Counted from the first letter of the stretch, positions 46,751-59,430 are shown. The stretch: DNA of 64,000 nt from Paramacrobiotus metropolitanus (GCF_019649055.1 NW_026570239.1:1302001-1366000), one strand, 5' to 3'. Notes: a model not told the origin generated them from the letters alone. A program made the numbers and translations.

Positions 46751-48750
46751 GCAGCGGCGATCGTGTCAGATAAAAGCGGAAATCACGCTCAACGTTGTGC
46801 CTAATATTCGTGAGGTTTCGACCTTTGCCTTCGTTTGCAGCTTTTATAATGCTTTTATTTTGCTGAAATACAAAATCAGTATGTGCAACAAAAACACGAA
46901 ATCTACCTTTTTGCACAACAGGAACGTACTGTATCTGCAGAGGAAAACTGGAATGCGATGATTGCACTCGAATTATTTGATGGCTTAACTATATCAGTAG
47001 TACTCAATATGATCTTAGCATTGTCAGCACTCAGGTTGCACTATTGCGTACAAGATTTTTTTTACTGCGCGCGGCGTCCCATAGTTTTGAGATCTCTATA
47101 ACCAAAACGTCTTCCTAAAAACTGGCAAACGCCAATAGATTGTCCTCGATTAAGGACCGGGTCACATGATTTTCGTTTCATTTGTTTAAATTCATTTGAC
47201 CAGAATCGTGCCGCCACGATGCCGCAAACGATCCTACCCACTTTCAGGATGACCTTAAAAAAATTTGCGTGGATACAATAATTAAACCGAAAAATAAACA
47301 AAATGTACTTATTTTCGTGCAACACCAAACACAAAAATTTAGCTTTGTGACTTTCGTAGTACGTTAGGTCACGGTTCTAACAATGCTTGCAATTTACAGA
47401 TTTCAAGTACTGCAAGTTTATCGGGCTGTTAGATTTTGCTAAAAACACCCTTCAAACACTTGCTACAGCGGCATTTGTAAATGTGTGGTTTCTTACTAGC
47501 TCGTCCTCCACAGGAGTCAGTCTGGTCAACGTAACGGCCAGTGTGATGCGCCACTGTTAAGCGCACAACACACAACACCCAGGCCAATTTTGTGATATGC
47601 ATGCGTTTACGCGAGAGGGGAAAGCGCAACTCCCACAAAGGCTTGCCGGCAATCAGGGAGTGAATCTGCATTGTGCAGCTGGTCCAGAGATAATGCTTCG
47701 TTCAACGTTCATCATTCAAGGTCAAAGTTAGGGCACTAAGCGGTTACAGTCAGGTTAGTAGTACGAGAGCCATAGATTAATTAGGCTTTTTACTAGCGCG
47801 AAAAGCGGAAAATCAAAATCGTAACTATTGTCAAATAAATATTCAACGTTGTTGAAGTTATGGACTAACGATGATGCACAGACAGTCAGTCTGGCACCGA
47901 TGAGAATTATATGTACACATAAATAGGTACCTCGCATATAACAGTTCTAAGGAGCAAGGTTGTTACAAAGTAGCGGGTGGATGGATGACACTGTTGTACC
48001 AGAAATCTAGTACATAACGGTAAATATTGTCTAACCAGACATGATCTACGACCCAAGAAGGAGTGGCCAAGTTAAAATGAGTGCCGTGACGCAAGCAGGC
48101 GCAATTGCAGGAGTTTGGATTTTTTTGGCGTTATCCGCTCGCTTTACACTTTTTAAACGCAAAGCGTAGTCAGGTTTTTTGCTTTGCCGCTTTTTGCGCT
48201 TGTCTTCCACTGCACTGGTGTTACCGAATAAGCAAGAGGGAAGAAAAAATGTGTGATGACGCAGTAAAACCACTTTTTGTGTCAGTTTAAGAATGCAACG
48301 GTTTATTTTCAGAACGGATCAACGATTGCTAAACTCCTGACAACAGCCTCCTAGAAGGCCTTACTAGTTTTAACTTTTTGTTGCGCCGACAATACAACAT
48401 AATTTTTTACCGTGCATAAATACACTGGTAAATATTACAACGGTGCTGTTACAGCACCTCAAACCTAATTGCATGCACATGGTTTTGAGGGAGGTTCTGG
48501 TTGACCTTCATAGACTGGGAAAGGATACAAGGACACCGACTTAGACATGATTATTGTTATTAGTGTTATTCGAGAAACTCAGGATCTGTGTATGGACAGA
48601 TCGCCGACCCAACTTATCGGATCATCACGTAAAATACTAAAGATGGAAAGATAGTAAGAACCAAAACCATTGGTTTATTTTAATTACTGCTGGAGGTTGA
48701 CTATTCCAGAACGGTCAGATCTTCAAGAAGGAGTGGTCTGGCGACAATAA
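46751..48750. other. Intergenic; one possible small secreted peptide
   Basis: No family recognised. On the minus strand, 47602-47429 could encode 57 residues with a hydrophobic start (MHITKLAWVLCVVRL) and a Cys-rich end (SCGG ... KCRCSKCLKG). It has no paralogue in the window to support it. The rest appears empty. Confidence 0.3.
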
Positions 48751-48769
48751 AATCTCCATAGTCGGGCAA

Positions 48770-49165
48770 GTGCGACGACAATGGCGCGCCGCCGTGATGA
48801 CGCACTACCTTTTAGCGAGTTCGGCTACTGCGCCGAAGTTCACGGAAGTTCGGTCGATATATGAGGCAGCCAGCGTGTCCACGCCGGTGATATCCACGGC
48901 CAGCGGTTTTCCGCGCTTCCACAGTACTACGGGGATCACGTCCGGATTTTATTGTCTTTCACTTTCACGGAAAGACCTTTTGGCTCGATTTTTGCTGGAA
49001 AAAAGGCCGTTTTTAGTTCACGAGTAATCTCCCCGCTTAGTCCGTCGTATCGTGGCAGTCTACTTGTTGACCGTTTACATCGGAGCTCATGCCGGCCCAA
49101 ATCGTCCACAATACCGCGACGTACACACACGTGAGGAGCAGCGATTGGTGCTCCCAGGCGCAAAT
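48770..49165 (-). mobile_element. Fragment of an RLE-type LINE
   Basis: Minus-strand translation gives RLGAPIAAPHVC ... DDLGRHELRCKR (zinc-knuckle region), AKIEPKGLS, and in a shifted frame R-P-D-V-I-P ... GKPLAVDITGVDTLAASYID. This parallels the nuclease end of the two large LINEs. It has a frame change near 48960. Only this ~400-bp piece remains. Confidence 0.8.
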
Positions 49166-51010
49166 CGGAATTTCCAAGAATTTACGAGGAATTTCAGGAA
49201 TTTTCTAATTTCAGGAATTTACGAGAATTTGCAATCGGCCGTCAGTGGAGCACCACTGATATGCACACCACGTTCGAATTCATATCAGCGGTTCTCCCAT
49301 GTTGGCTGAGAATGGTCCGTTGTTGTAAGGGGGGCCCATGGCGCACGTCGGCGGATCAAGCCGAAAAGAAATACGAGATTAACGGAATCCAACGCTTACC
49401 TAATTAAGCCGACAAAGCTGCAGTCGTACGAGTAGACCATGTAAGCACATATAGCGGCGCAGAATTTTTAATGCTTCCTTGTAGATGCAACTTAGGAAAA
49501 CCACATTAGTGCTGATGATAATGTAATGAAAGCTAATATGTTTAGCTTCCTGTTATTTATACTTCTATAGCCTTCTATATCATGTTTTAGCACTGCAAAC
49601 TCAACCCGCGCATTATTGTGCCTGCCGGTTGTAATGATAACGTTGCATTATTTTAATTTAAAGAGCTCATTATTCTAATAGTGATAAAGTGATGAACCGT
49701 TTAGATGGTATCGTACGTAGCTGTCGATAACAGAAGTAAACCACGATGGATTTTACAGCGGAAAGTTAACAACCAATGTTTGGCCACTAAATTTTTTGAC
49801 TGTCTGTTGCGAGCGGTATCTGCACGGACCTCGTTGTAATATTTCGACTTGCTGACAATTGTATACTGCACCATTCAGCCGGTTACAGTTCCTCATGCCT
49901 TACTCTTTTTGGCGCTGTTTTCTATCGTTATACGTGAGCCTTTAAAACTGATACACTGCACAAATGTTTGTCGGCTTTGGCTTTAGGCAACTGCAACAAT
50001 TGACAATTTGTAATAGATCTGTATGGCGTAAGCAAACTGGATGTCAAGTAGGAAACATTACGCAGAATAACATTTACAAAATATTTTTCGAAAAGTGCTG
50101 TGCGCCCGGAATTTTTTCGGACGAATAGAAACCGGCCAGTATTTTAATATGCTTACCGCAAAATAAAATCAAAAGTCCCAGCTTTTGCCAACACCAGTAT
50201 TAGCAAAGCAAATAAGTAAACTCGAATAAAGCAAATACTAAAAAAAAATAACATAAATGATTGTAAGAAAAATTATTTTCATAAGAATTGATTATGCCAG
50301 CAGCGGAATTATAAAACAAGCTGTGTCGAAGCCAGCTCTGCAATGTCTAAACGCCAGTATACAATCCCATCCAGAGAGATCAACAGCCGTACTGCATATA
50401 TAGCAGGTACACCAGGCTTTTGTGATATTTTACTGGCAGATACAAGATTAAAATGCCGCCACGGCTGTTTTACAGTATACAGTATTGTACAAGTACAGTG
50501 GTTCCGTTGCGTGCTCACTGTAAGTTTCTACTTTCCGTTACTGTACCGTACCATGCGAAAGCGGTTTAACCCAACCAGATCGACCATGGCTGTGCAGGCC
50601 GCATGGCTGTAAGCTTCCTGTCTCCTGACGATCGATCGGTCGTTGCGCCGCTCTCCTCTGTAGACTGTAGCGCTGGGCTGGCGCAGGCAGTGTACAACGT
50701 TGACTTAAAGAAAGAGCAGTAATATACATGTAGGACACCGTACAAGGCTCCAGGTACATCAATAAAATCATATACATATGCAGCACTGCTATACCTGCAA
50801 ACATTTCACTGCATTGCTTCATGGCATTTTAAACACAAGTATTCTCTGTGCACTGCTGTGAAAACAACAACGTCCCCTGGAGTACCGATCACAGCATATT
50901 CGCTGCGGAGGAAAGGCCATTGCGCTCAATCGCCCGACATACTGATGATTCCAGATAATAGCAAACTGTGATGAAATTTGCCTACCGAATCAACCAAGGA
51001 ACGAAATACT
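49130..51010. repeat. Segmental duplication, copy 1
   Basis: Collinear with 60075-61411: 'ggaatttacgagaatttgca...cagtggagc', 'gaattcatatcagcggttct', 'ggattttacagcggaaagtt-acaaccaatgtttggcc', 'cattcagccgg', 'cattgcttcatggcatttt', 'gtgaaaacaacaacgtcc', 'ccaaggaacg'. Non-coding as far as I can see. A partial third relative lies around 55020-55200. Confidence 0.75.
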
Positions 51011-51387
51011 ATTATCTGGCATGAAATAATGCTACATAATATCCATCGCGACTTAGCGGCGAGAAAAGTGTAAACTTTTCGTGCTGCTAAGTCACGATAG
51101 ATACTGTACTTACCACTTTTCTACTGGCTCTGTGCAAAAGGGAAGATTGCATATTTCGGGATGGCGAAAGATAAGTCGGAATACATAATGGAATAATTTC
51201 CATATTATCCCAAACGCAGAAGGCTTTTTTGCCACTCAGCTTTCCAAGAAGCCGTTAACGTACTACCGATCCTGCACACAGCCGCAACTTTCCCTCAAAT
51301 AACTAGCCGGCGCGTTGGATCAGAATCCTTCGCCAGTAAGCCCGATGGCTCCGGAATCCTTCATCCCTGAGCGCAGTATACACACTC

Positions 51388-51403
51388 TCTCTCTCTCTCT
51401 CTA
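51388..51403. repeat. (CT)8 microsatellite
   Basis: A run of alternating CT, flanked by nothing recognisable. Confidence 0.9.
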
Positions 51404-51744
51404 AACATCGCTATGCTTGTAGAACATATACTTTGTTCACAGATGCGGGATTCAGTGTGGCGCTGTGGGAAACTCAGGCACTCAGGACTCAATCCGAACG
51501 CCACCGAGTTTCCCCTAGGGAAGGTCTTTCTTAAGAAGCTAAGAGCAACAGCGTCACTTCTTGAAAGAAGGCTGCTGTCTGGAAACACGAAAGACGTGCT
51601 CGGAAAATGTATGAGGGCGTCGACATTACGCGATGTAATGTTGGTGAAATTATTAATACGGTGTCACTCTATAGGGCTTCGTTGACGATTGGCGGGTGGA
51701 CATTTGAGCCAGTGATGAAATGCCCGCTGCAGCTCGCAACCACC

Positions 51745-51786
51745 GGGTTGCTGCAGCGCAGATAATGTATTTAATCAAGACCAGGT
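51745..51786 (+). pseudogene. TBC-TLDc linker-exon relic
   Basis: 'ttgctgcagcgcagataatgtatttaatcaagaccag' followed by 'gtaaca' matches the end and donor of the linker exon (LLQRSRILNQDQ) at 22100-22130. A duplicated 3'-flank fragment follows at 52287, so this is another collapsed module. Confidence 0.65.
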
Positions 51787-52286
51787 AACACGGGGAAACG
51801 AGATAACGTTTTTCGATGTAGGATAAAATCATTTTAAGTAGATAAATATAAAATTTTTAATGGATCACAAAAGGAAATTAAACTCCTCTATATTATCTGA
51901 CTTTTAAATGAGTTTCGTATAAAGCAAAAGAATTTTATTGTAAGAATTTAAATAAACATACATAAATTCATAAAATGTAGTTAACTAAAATCAGTTTTGC
52001 CCTTTCAACTAATCGAATACGAAACAGGAAATTCAACTCTTCTAAGTCAAATTACGTACTTTTAGTTTCGTATAAAATAAAAGGATGTTAATGCTTCAAA
52101 TTCAGATTCAAATAAATATATATAAATTCATAACATACGGCTAGCTAGAAGCAATTTTTGCTAACTTTCAGCTAATCGAATAGGAGACAGGAAAATCAAC
52201 TCATCTAGGTTAAATTGTTTCTAACTAGTAGTTTCGTGTAAAACAAAATAATTTTATAACATTAGTAAACATTGCACACACACTAT

Positions 52287-52460
52287 CAAAATCAGTTTCT
52301 GTTTCACAACATTAATGAAGCTGAACACTGCGCTTTTATGTTTCCGTTGGAGAATTGTCGTTGGCCCGAATTCGCTTCTCGTGTGCAATATAATCCGCGC
52401 TACCATTCCGGAGTGGTTGTTGAATTTGTTTTTGCACATACATTAGACAAAATGTGTCGC
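52287..52460 (+). repeat. Duplicated 3' flank of the TBC-TLDc gene (copy 4, partial)
   Basis: 'cgcttttatgtttccgttgg-gaattgtcgttggcccgaattcgcttct' matches 940-1060 and 23600-23760. Confidence 0.7.
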
Positions 52461-52689
52461 CCCTGATTTCCACTGGCTGTTTGCAATGTTCAATTCCAAT
52501 TATATTTTGCTGTTCGTGGTTTGTCTGTACATTTTCTCAAAATGAACTGCAGCCTTCGTTGTACATAATACTTCTTGATTTTTATTTTTTATTGCTACAT
52601 TTCCCGGTGTTTTATAAGGTACTCGTACGTGCGATGCAATGTATTGCCTATATGTATGCACCAACACAATCTAGAAATTACTTTAAATT

Positions 52690-52813
52690 CTGATTTGGCC
52701 ACGCCCGTTTCCCATGGCACGTGAAATAATTTTTCAAGCCTCCTATGTAATTTTTCTACCTTTATGCAAAAAATGATTTTTTTGAATTTATAGCCGGAGA
52801 ATGTGCCCTGGTA
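52690..52813. repeat. Third member of the ~120-bp inverted-repeat family
   Basis: Starts 'ttggccacgccc' and ends 'ccggagaatgtgccctgg', in the same orientation as 44466-44590. It is diverged in the middle. It has no inverted partner nearby. Confidence 0.6.
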
Positions 52814-52989
52814 AAATAGAATAAAATATACCAGTATTATCGAAGGCGATAAATCAGCTTACCGAATTATCTAAGATGCATGTCGAGCAAACAATTCCAT
52901 AGGGAAATAAAAATATCATTAATACCGACTATTAAAAACAGAGTAGAATTTCTATTAGGTCATTAACGTTAAACTCTAAAACGTTTACC

Positions 52990-53150
52990 GTAAAATACCA
53001 ATTTACGCATTTTCCCTTGTGTATTTCATCGGCACGCAGGAAAAGGGTGAAGAAGCGCAAAGAATGCGCCTTTTTTGTATGGAAATGGTATCAAAATACA
53101 CCACGTATTTTCAAAATCTAGTAATCCGGGTTGACCAGTTCCACCACAAC
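52990..53150 (-). repeat. Duplicated astacin 3' flank (copy 2)
   Basis: 'gtgtatttcatcggcacgca' and 'agaatgcgcctttttt' match 1480-1635, and the reverse complement of 30500-30665. No astacin exon remains next to it. Confidence 0.55.
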
Positions 53151-53589
53151 CAGATTTCATATCACCTGTGGCACGTTTCCGACACTCGCTACTGCAGTAA
53201 CGTACCAGCGGCTTGTATCCCATGGAATTCGTTGTATCCCGAAAACACAGTAGCCTAGCTACAGAGCACTCCATCGCGCTTTCACACAAAAATTTTGGAG
53301 GAAGTTGGATTTTAAATATAGTTTTATGTGGAAGGCATGCGACGGCGCTTCGTTATTTGTTATCGGTACTTCATAGAGCATGTTTCCGTGTAGAAATTCC
53401 TCTCCCTCGAAAAACACTTGTCGATTGAAGAAAGTGTGTCACTTTGATGATTAAGAGAAAGGGCTTTCCGACAGATGCTAGAATTAAACTGGTGTGGATA
53501 GGATTACAATAAATTTATGAAAAAGTAGGACAATGATGCTGACTCACCCTCTGTACAAAGAAAGCCTGTGTGCGATAACGCTGTGAAAG

Positions 53590-53800
53590 TTTTCCAGATC
53601 AGACATAATCAAAAATTCAAAATGCTTGTGCTTTTATCGATCTGTTGCGAAAGCAGGAAGTGCCAATACCGACAAAACGCATTGATGTTCCAGTAACAAA
53701 AATTACAATAACACGGCTTTCTGATTATGAAAACTCCGAAAACAGTGATTTCGGAACGTTTTCTGAAAAGCGAACTTGTGGAGTCTGTTAAAGTGCAAAG
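53590..53800 (+). pseudogene. Broken paralogue of the unknown ORF at 31375-31806
   Basis: In-frame translation LLRKQEVPIPTKRIDVPVTKITITRLSDYENSEN..FGTF..KRTCGVC then stop. It matches the 31-kb copy with only codon-multiple indels until a 7-nt deletion creates the stop. It is part of a duplicated segment that also carries the 5' flank and a fragment of the 8-cysteine gene. Confidence 0.5.
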
Positions 53801-54489
53801 CAACGGTCGTTAACTCTTTCAACTTTTCTGGTGGCTACGAACGCACATAACAGGAATTCTCTTTGGAGAAGTAAGAAGCTTTAAGACTGGACAGGAAGCA
53901 CCACGCCCTGTTCTTTGAGTTTCACTCAGTTAATGAACGGAGATTGACCCACAATAATACACCGATAGCAGGAAAATAATCAGTACACGTACTAGACTGA
54001 ATGATATCATTCTTTTTGTGAACTTGTTTTATTGATCAGCAAAAAACGAAATTGTTTTTTTTTGCGGGATGAATTTATGTATAAGCTTTCGGTGTTTTTT
54101 AAGATTAGGTATGCTTTTATGACCGCCAGAAACTCTGCAAATCAACGACACGTTGCATTTATTCCTTAGCAGCATCTATAGTATAGCCCGAATAGGCAAC
54201 TAAACACGAGTAACAAAGGATTATTAAAAACAATTACAGCATGCATTAGTGTTTGCTTTCTGACGTTCAGGTACCAAATATGATTTGGCCAGTATTAATC
54301 ATAATTTTAAAAGTATTAGATTGCTGCCATAAAGTGAATTATACGACACAACGAATATTCCGCCAAAAATTAAGTATAGGCCAACGGACCAAAAATTCCC
54401 GGGCAACTCGCACAAATCAAGCTCGCTTTTTATTAAATCAATTAAAACAGCAATTGTAATAAATAACCGTGATGATAAGGAAAAAATCA

Positions 54490-54720
54490 AGCGACCTTAG
54501 CAAAATGAGTGCCAAAATCCGAGCAATGTAACACCGCCTTGTATGGGCAGTTAACTTTGTATGTTGGAAAAGCGTCTTTACATTGCCATATCTCGCTAGC
54601 CGTCGAGTAATGATCGGCGTAGGGTTCTCCTTGCATCAGCAGTGCCAGATAGAAGCGGTGCGGCAGAACGTCGCGGATGGTGCGGTTATTCATCCAAGCC
54701 CGATGGTGGGCCGGTGTTGA
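54490..54720 (-). pseudogene. 8-cysteine secreted protein gene, 3'-of-exon-1 fragment
   Basis: Minus-strand HHRAWMNNRTIRDVLPHRFYL ... GEPYADHYSTASEIWQ matches the end of exon 1 of the intact gene. It is joined abruptly at about 54715 to that gene's upstream flank (54720-54960), so signal peptide and first five cysteines are deleted. Exon 2 is absent. Confidence 0.78.
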
Positions 54721-55899
54721 GCTTGTTTCATGGCCGGGGTTGAGCTTTCGCCAACATTTACCGCGAACTAGCCTCTACTGCTTCCAATATGTTCATCCGT
54801 TACCAAGAAAATTGGCTTATGGCATTGTAAATTCAAAGCGATCCTATTAATATCACGTCCGTATTCGAACTGCCTTCTTTGAAGACATGTCCATAATTCC
54901 GTCAAGTGGGATGTCGGACACTACCAGCGATAAAAGCAAACTTAATTCCCGGATTTCGGTTTTCTGTTCACGTGCCCGTCACTGGGCATCCAAGACGCCA
55001 GCCGTATTTCAGAAAACATTTGTCGGCTCACTGAAAACGAATAAAAACTGCACAATTTAGCCGGGTTTTGAGTTCATAGGCATAAATGTTTTTTCGCTGT
55101 TTTCTATCGTTACAATGAGTAATCTACTTCTGCAACTGATCAGAAAACACTGAATTTGTAGTTTCTTACACAGTAGAAACACATCTGCAGAGGGAAACTG
55201 TAATGAAATTTGTGAAATCTGTTTAGTCGATTGCACTGTTCAGTATGACCTTTGCATGGTCAGACTGCCCTACATGGAACAGTTGGTCGCAGTACAGATA
55301 TTAGCATTTCCTCCACACAGCGAATAAGGAAAAAACAAACGTTTTCCAGACAAGAAAGACCTTCATAGAAAATTGTTTATTTAATACCGATATTACCCTC
55401 CCTATGCGGGCGTGTTAATTATTAAAACTAATTTTTAATTAGTGTAAATCTGCGCTGGCGAATTATACGTATTTGACCATATGCGCCGATGGATGGCGAA
55501 GTCATCGCTGAACTTGCATAGAGTGAATAATACCACTTTTTCTGTGTACTTGTTTCGCTGATCAGCAAAAAAAAAAGATTTAATGTACAAGTTGTCGATT
55601 ACTGCTTTTTAGCAGAAGTATGCATTAATGGCTGCTGTACTCTCTGCACAACAGCGACACTCGCATTTATTCCTTTACAGTAGTACAGGCACCTAAAGAT
55701 TAAAGAATTAGAAATAAAAACATATATCAACATTTGCAAAACACATACAATGCGTGAAAGATTAGCTCAGACTTGAAAGAAAAAAAAAAGCGTGATAATT
55801 AGGGGTGCGTTCGAAAACTACTAGAGCCACCGTCGTAACCTTGTTGTTGCCAAGTCCTCCTATCTGGTAATCGGTTATCGGGTGCCAACGATACCCCCG

Positions 55900-56810
55900 T
55901 TACCAGATGGTTCCGTCTTTTCTAACATCCGGACAGGCGTTGCGCTGGCGGCACGGGATGTAGGGTCCATCAGGAATAGTCGCCTTTGGCTCCTTAGTGC
56001 ACGGATCCTCTGCATAACACCCAGACTTTACTTGATTGCTTTCGCACTATAAATTGCCGTATACGACACCACCGATGTTCTGCTTTAAATTCGGAATTAA
56101 AAAAAGTTCAAGTGGTAGCGCATAAATCACAACTGTATTTTGTTATCATAATGTTGATTACTGTATTAACGGCATCGACCAAAACTCCGCGTATCTGTAA
56201 GTCTTTGGATTACGACGAAATTATTAAAAAACCTTAGCCTGTGACGAAAAAAATTGTGATTATGAATGTAATTCAGACTTAGGAGCAACTGGAATGAAAG
56301 CTAATTCTACATAGTAGGCCACCTCACAGAGAAAGGCAGTATCGGAGAGATGCGAGTACCTTGCCATATCTCGCCAGCCGTTGCGTAACGATCCGCGTAG
56401 GGTTCCGTTTGGTTCACAGGTGACAGATGGAAGCGGTACGGCAGGACGTCGCGGATTGTGCGTTTATTCATCCAGGCCCAGTGGTGGGCGAAGCAGCACT
56501 GCGACTGCACGAAGTCGCTGGTCTTGTATCCGGCCACGCAGTCATGACAGTGAGGATCGCCGTCCACGGGGCACCGCTTCTGCCCCGGCAGCAAAGTGTC
56601 ATCATAGATGGACGGCGAGCCCTTGGAGGTTCTGTAAAGCCAACCACTTGGTTTGTGGTTGCTGCCGCCATTCGGCCAAGGTTGTTCGATGCGGACGTAT
56701 GGTGTGAAACCGGGAGATTGATTTGCCGGGATGGTGTACTTGATGTCGTCGGCATTGACGGTTGAAAGCCAGAGGCTGCCGGTCATACACAGCAAGAAAA
56801 CACGAAACAT
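55900..56810 (-). CDS. Secreted 8-cysteine protein, 2 exons, 186 aa, unknown family
   Basis: Exon 1 56810-56360 (451 nt) and exon 2 56009-55900 (110 nt), with a GT-AG intron in phase 1, total 186 codons plus TAA. Start chosen at 56810 because MFRVFLLCMTGSLWLSTVNA is a clean signal peptide and the paralogue starts at the same place; an upstream ATG at 56858 is less likely. The mature part begins DDIKYTIPANQ. It has eight cysteines in the pattern C-P-V-D-G-D-P-H-C-x2-C ... Q-C-C ... P-C ... P-C ... A-C, the last three in exon 2. No transmembrane segment or known domain is recognised. An extracellular, disulphide-bonded role is inferred. Confidence 0.78.
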
Positions 56811-56879
56811 TGTACTTGGAATAAGGTAATATACCGATAAGCTTCCGTTAAAGCACACTGTTTGAGCTGCAACGGATTT

Positions 56880-57230
56880 CAGCGCTTTTTATATCCGATT
56901 TCATGGCTGGTCTTGTGCTTTCGCCAACATGTACCGCGAACTGGCCTCCACTGCTTCTGGCGCTCCTACATACTATGTTCATTCATTCCCAGAAATATAT
57001 CTGATAGCACTGCAAAATTAAAGCGATTTTTCTCACACCCTGTCTGTGTCTGCACCGCTCTTTGAAGTACCTTCTTCGAAAACTTGTCCGTAATTCCGTG
57101 GATTCGTGAAGTGGGAATTTCGGACACTGTCAGTGATAAAAGCAGCCTGAATCGCACAATTCAGTCGCAGTTCATGCGCACGTCGTAGAAAGTCCGGCTG
57201 TATTGCAGAGAAATTCTGACCAGATACGTC
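56880..57230 (-). promoter_or_regulatory. Upstream flank of the 8-cysteine gene, repeated three times in the window
   Basis: The same sequence is at 54720-54960 and 32205-32480. It contains 'gtgctttcgccaacatgtaccgcgaactggcctc' and, farther out, 'cggacactgtcagtgataaaagc'. Its place directly before the start codon suggests it includes the promoter. No TATA element is certain. Confidence 0.45.
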
Positions 57231-57604
57231 GAGCACTCACATCTAGAGTGTAAATTCTAAGATTTTCAATATTTTATTGCTGACAGTTTCCTTTGCTCCA
57301 CCACCCACTTAACAAACCATCAGCAAATCTATCGCCAAGTATTCAATGCTGGCACTTCCCTAGTCAGCATATTGTTAGCCTGCGAAGAAAAACACTTGAA
57401 TTCAGTGTTATAAAAAATTCCTTGAATAATGTGTGATATATGGTGCCTGGGAATAGAAAGACCGGTGTTCGCTCGCTGTGCTGGCCCAATAACCTGGTAT
57501 ATAACGTGGTATATATATATACCTCACTGCATCTACCTACTTTAACAAAGCGTTACTACTACTACACCATTACGATAAACGTAAGAAGTTATTTATTGTA
57601 AAAA

Positions 57605-58366
57605 ATGTTTGGCATTCTGCTGCTGTGTATAACTGGTTTGGCAGTGTCTATGACCGTCAAAGGCGACGACATCGAGTACACCATCCCGGCAGGACAACCG
57701 TCCGGCATCACACCATACGTCCTCATCCAAAACCTTGGCCGGCCGGCCTAAGCAACCGCGGCCACGTGGACGAGATTGGTGGGCATGGAGTTAACATGGA
57801 GCAGTATTTCGACAACCGTCTCGGACCCGGGGAAGTCAGGTGCCCGGTGGACGGGTATCCTCATTGTCGTGACTGCGTGGCGGGATACAACGACAGCGAT
57901 TTCGTGCAATCGCAGTGCTGTTTCGCGCACCACTGGGCCTGGCAGCATAACCGCACCCTCCGCGATGTTCTTCCCTACCGCTTCCATTTGTCCCCCGTGA
58001 GCCAGACCGAACCCGTCGAGTATCGCGACCGGTACGCGACGGCTGGCGAAATATGGCACGGTACGCGCAACTGGTGCACTGTCTTTGCAGTGCGGTAATA
58101 TGCACTTTTGTCACTGATAAGTAATTTATTTGTGCGGGTGTAAAGCAAAGTGTTTTTACTTGGTATGCATGGCATTTCCGGCGGAACATCCGTTTTGTCG
58201 CGGAATTTAAACTGCACTAGCAATTTGTGCTTACGGTTTGGGTGTTTATGCAGAGGATGTGTGCACGAAGGAGCCTATCGCGACACTTCCTGAAGGAGGC
58301 TACATCCCGTGCCGCCTGCGCAACGCTTGCCCGGACGTCAGGAACGAAACAGGAACCATATGGTAA
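57605..58366 (+). pseudogene. 8-cysteine secreted protein paralogue with a single frameshift
   Basis: Exon 1 57605-58060 (donor GTACGC) and exon 2 58254-58366 keep the splice sites and phases of the intact gene. MFGILLLCITGLAVSM is a signal peptide. All later blocks are present (GEVRCPVDGYPHCRDC, QSQCCFAHHWAW, RTLRDVLPYRFHL, IPCRLRNACPDVR). Exon 1 is 456 nt where 457 is needed: one base is missing near the A-run at 57731-57735, giving TAA at 57748. It is either a very young pseudogene or an assembly error. It lies head-to-head with the intact gene, about 0.8 kb apart. Confidence 0.8.
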
Positions 58367-59290
58367 TTTCTGTTCGATGGCGCCCGATAATCGCAGACTA
58401 CTACCGAGTAGTTGGGCAGACTTGGAGACGACGCCGTCATGGCTGTTGTCTCGTTTTAATAACTTTTGCTCTGAGCTTCGTAATGCTTTTTTCTTTCGTA
58501 TCTTTTCTAACCTTTTTTTTCAATGTACTGTTTTGTTATCGCAAATAAATTTTGATCGTTATTGATGTATGAGATAGCAATAAAAAAAGCATCCGAGAAA
58601 GACGATGTGCATTCGTCAGCATTCTTACAGCATTCACCGTAAACTGGCCATCGGGTTCCATATCAGTACACAAGAAAGGCGAAAGGTATGGTATGTCGCA
58701 CATTGGCGATGAAATTCTCGGATAACAACCGCACGTTTTCCGAACATTTTATCTGCGCTGGAAATTAGCTGAATTTGTAAATACATGTACTAAATACCTT
58801 GTCGGAGCACTTATCTACAGACATATGGCAGCGAAAAATCATGGTAAATCATGGAGTTTTGTTCCCTCGTGTACGTTCACAGCCGGCATCTTGGAGTACG
58901 ACGAAGAGCGCATCGCTCTTACGAAATTCCGGAGTTAGACCAATAAGGTCATCGCTGACAGTGTTCAACAATACATCACCCACTTAAAACTTCTACATTA
59001 TACGAACAAGAGTTATAATATTAATGATAATATATACTTATATATAGACATTTTCGGCGCAGACGCCGATATAGCATTCGGAAAACACTTCCAATTTACA
59101 GTGTTATTAAAGAATTTTCTGGATCATGTGAGGTAAAAAACTGTCTGGCCATGCTGGCCGTTTGCTTCGTACTCGTAGAAACGATTTACGATAGAAGAAC
59201 TGCGGAAGAAAAAACATTCCCCGCATTTGCACGATCGATAGCGCACTTAAAGAAAAGCAATATCATTTCCAAATAGATGCGGTTGCGTGT
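58367..59290. other. No gene recognised
   Basis: AT-rich intergenic DNA. An AATAAA at about 58545 may be the polyadenylation signal of the preceding paralogue. Confidence 0.4.
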
Positions 59291-59294
59291 TCTA

Positions 59295-59430
59295 AAAAAA
59301 TTTTGGGCGTTTTGTTGCTGTGTGTAACAAGGTTCGGTCGTTTTCAGCAGTTAACGGCGACGATCCACCGTTTCGGAAGGTCAGCCGGTCGGCAATCTGC
59401 CATACGTTCGTATTGCAGAATCCACCGGAA
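59295..59430 (+). pseudogene. 8-cysteine gene, signal-exon relic
   Basis: 'attttgggcgttttgttgctgtgtgtaacaagg' parallels the first codons of the paralogue at 57605. Degraded matches to GQP-x-G-x-PYVRI follow. The ATG is lost. Confidence 0.5.

Noticed and set aside
56381-56765. Overlapping 108- and 112-codon + strand ORFs
   Set aside because: Antisense to exon 1 of the 8-cysteine gene, whose signal peptide, cysteines and splice sites are conserved in a paralogue.
57836-58189. 117-codon minus-strand ORF
   Set aside because: Antisense shadow of the paralogous 8-cysteine exon.
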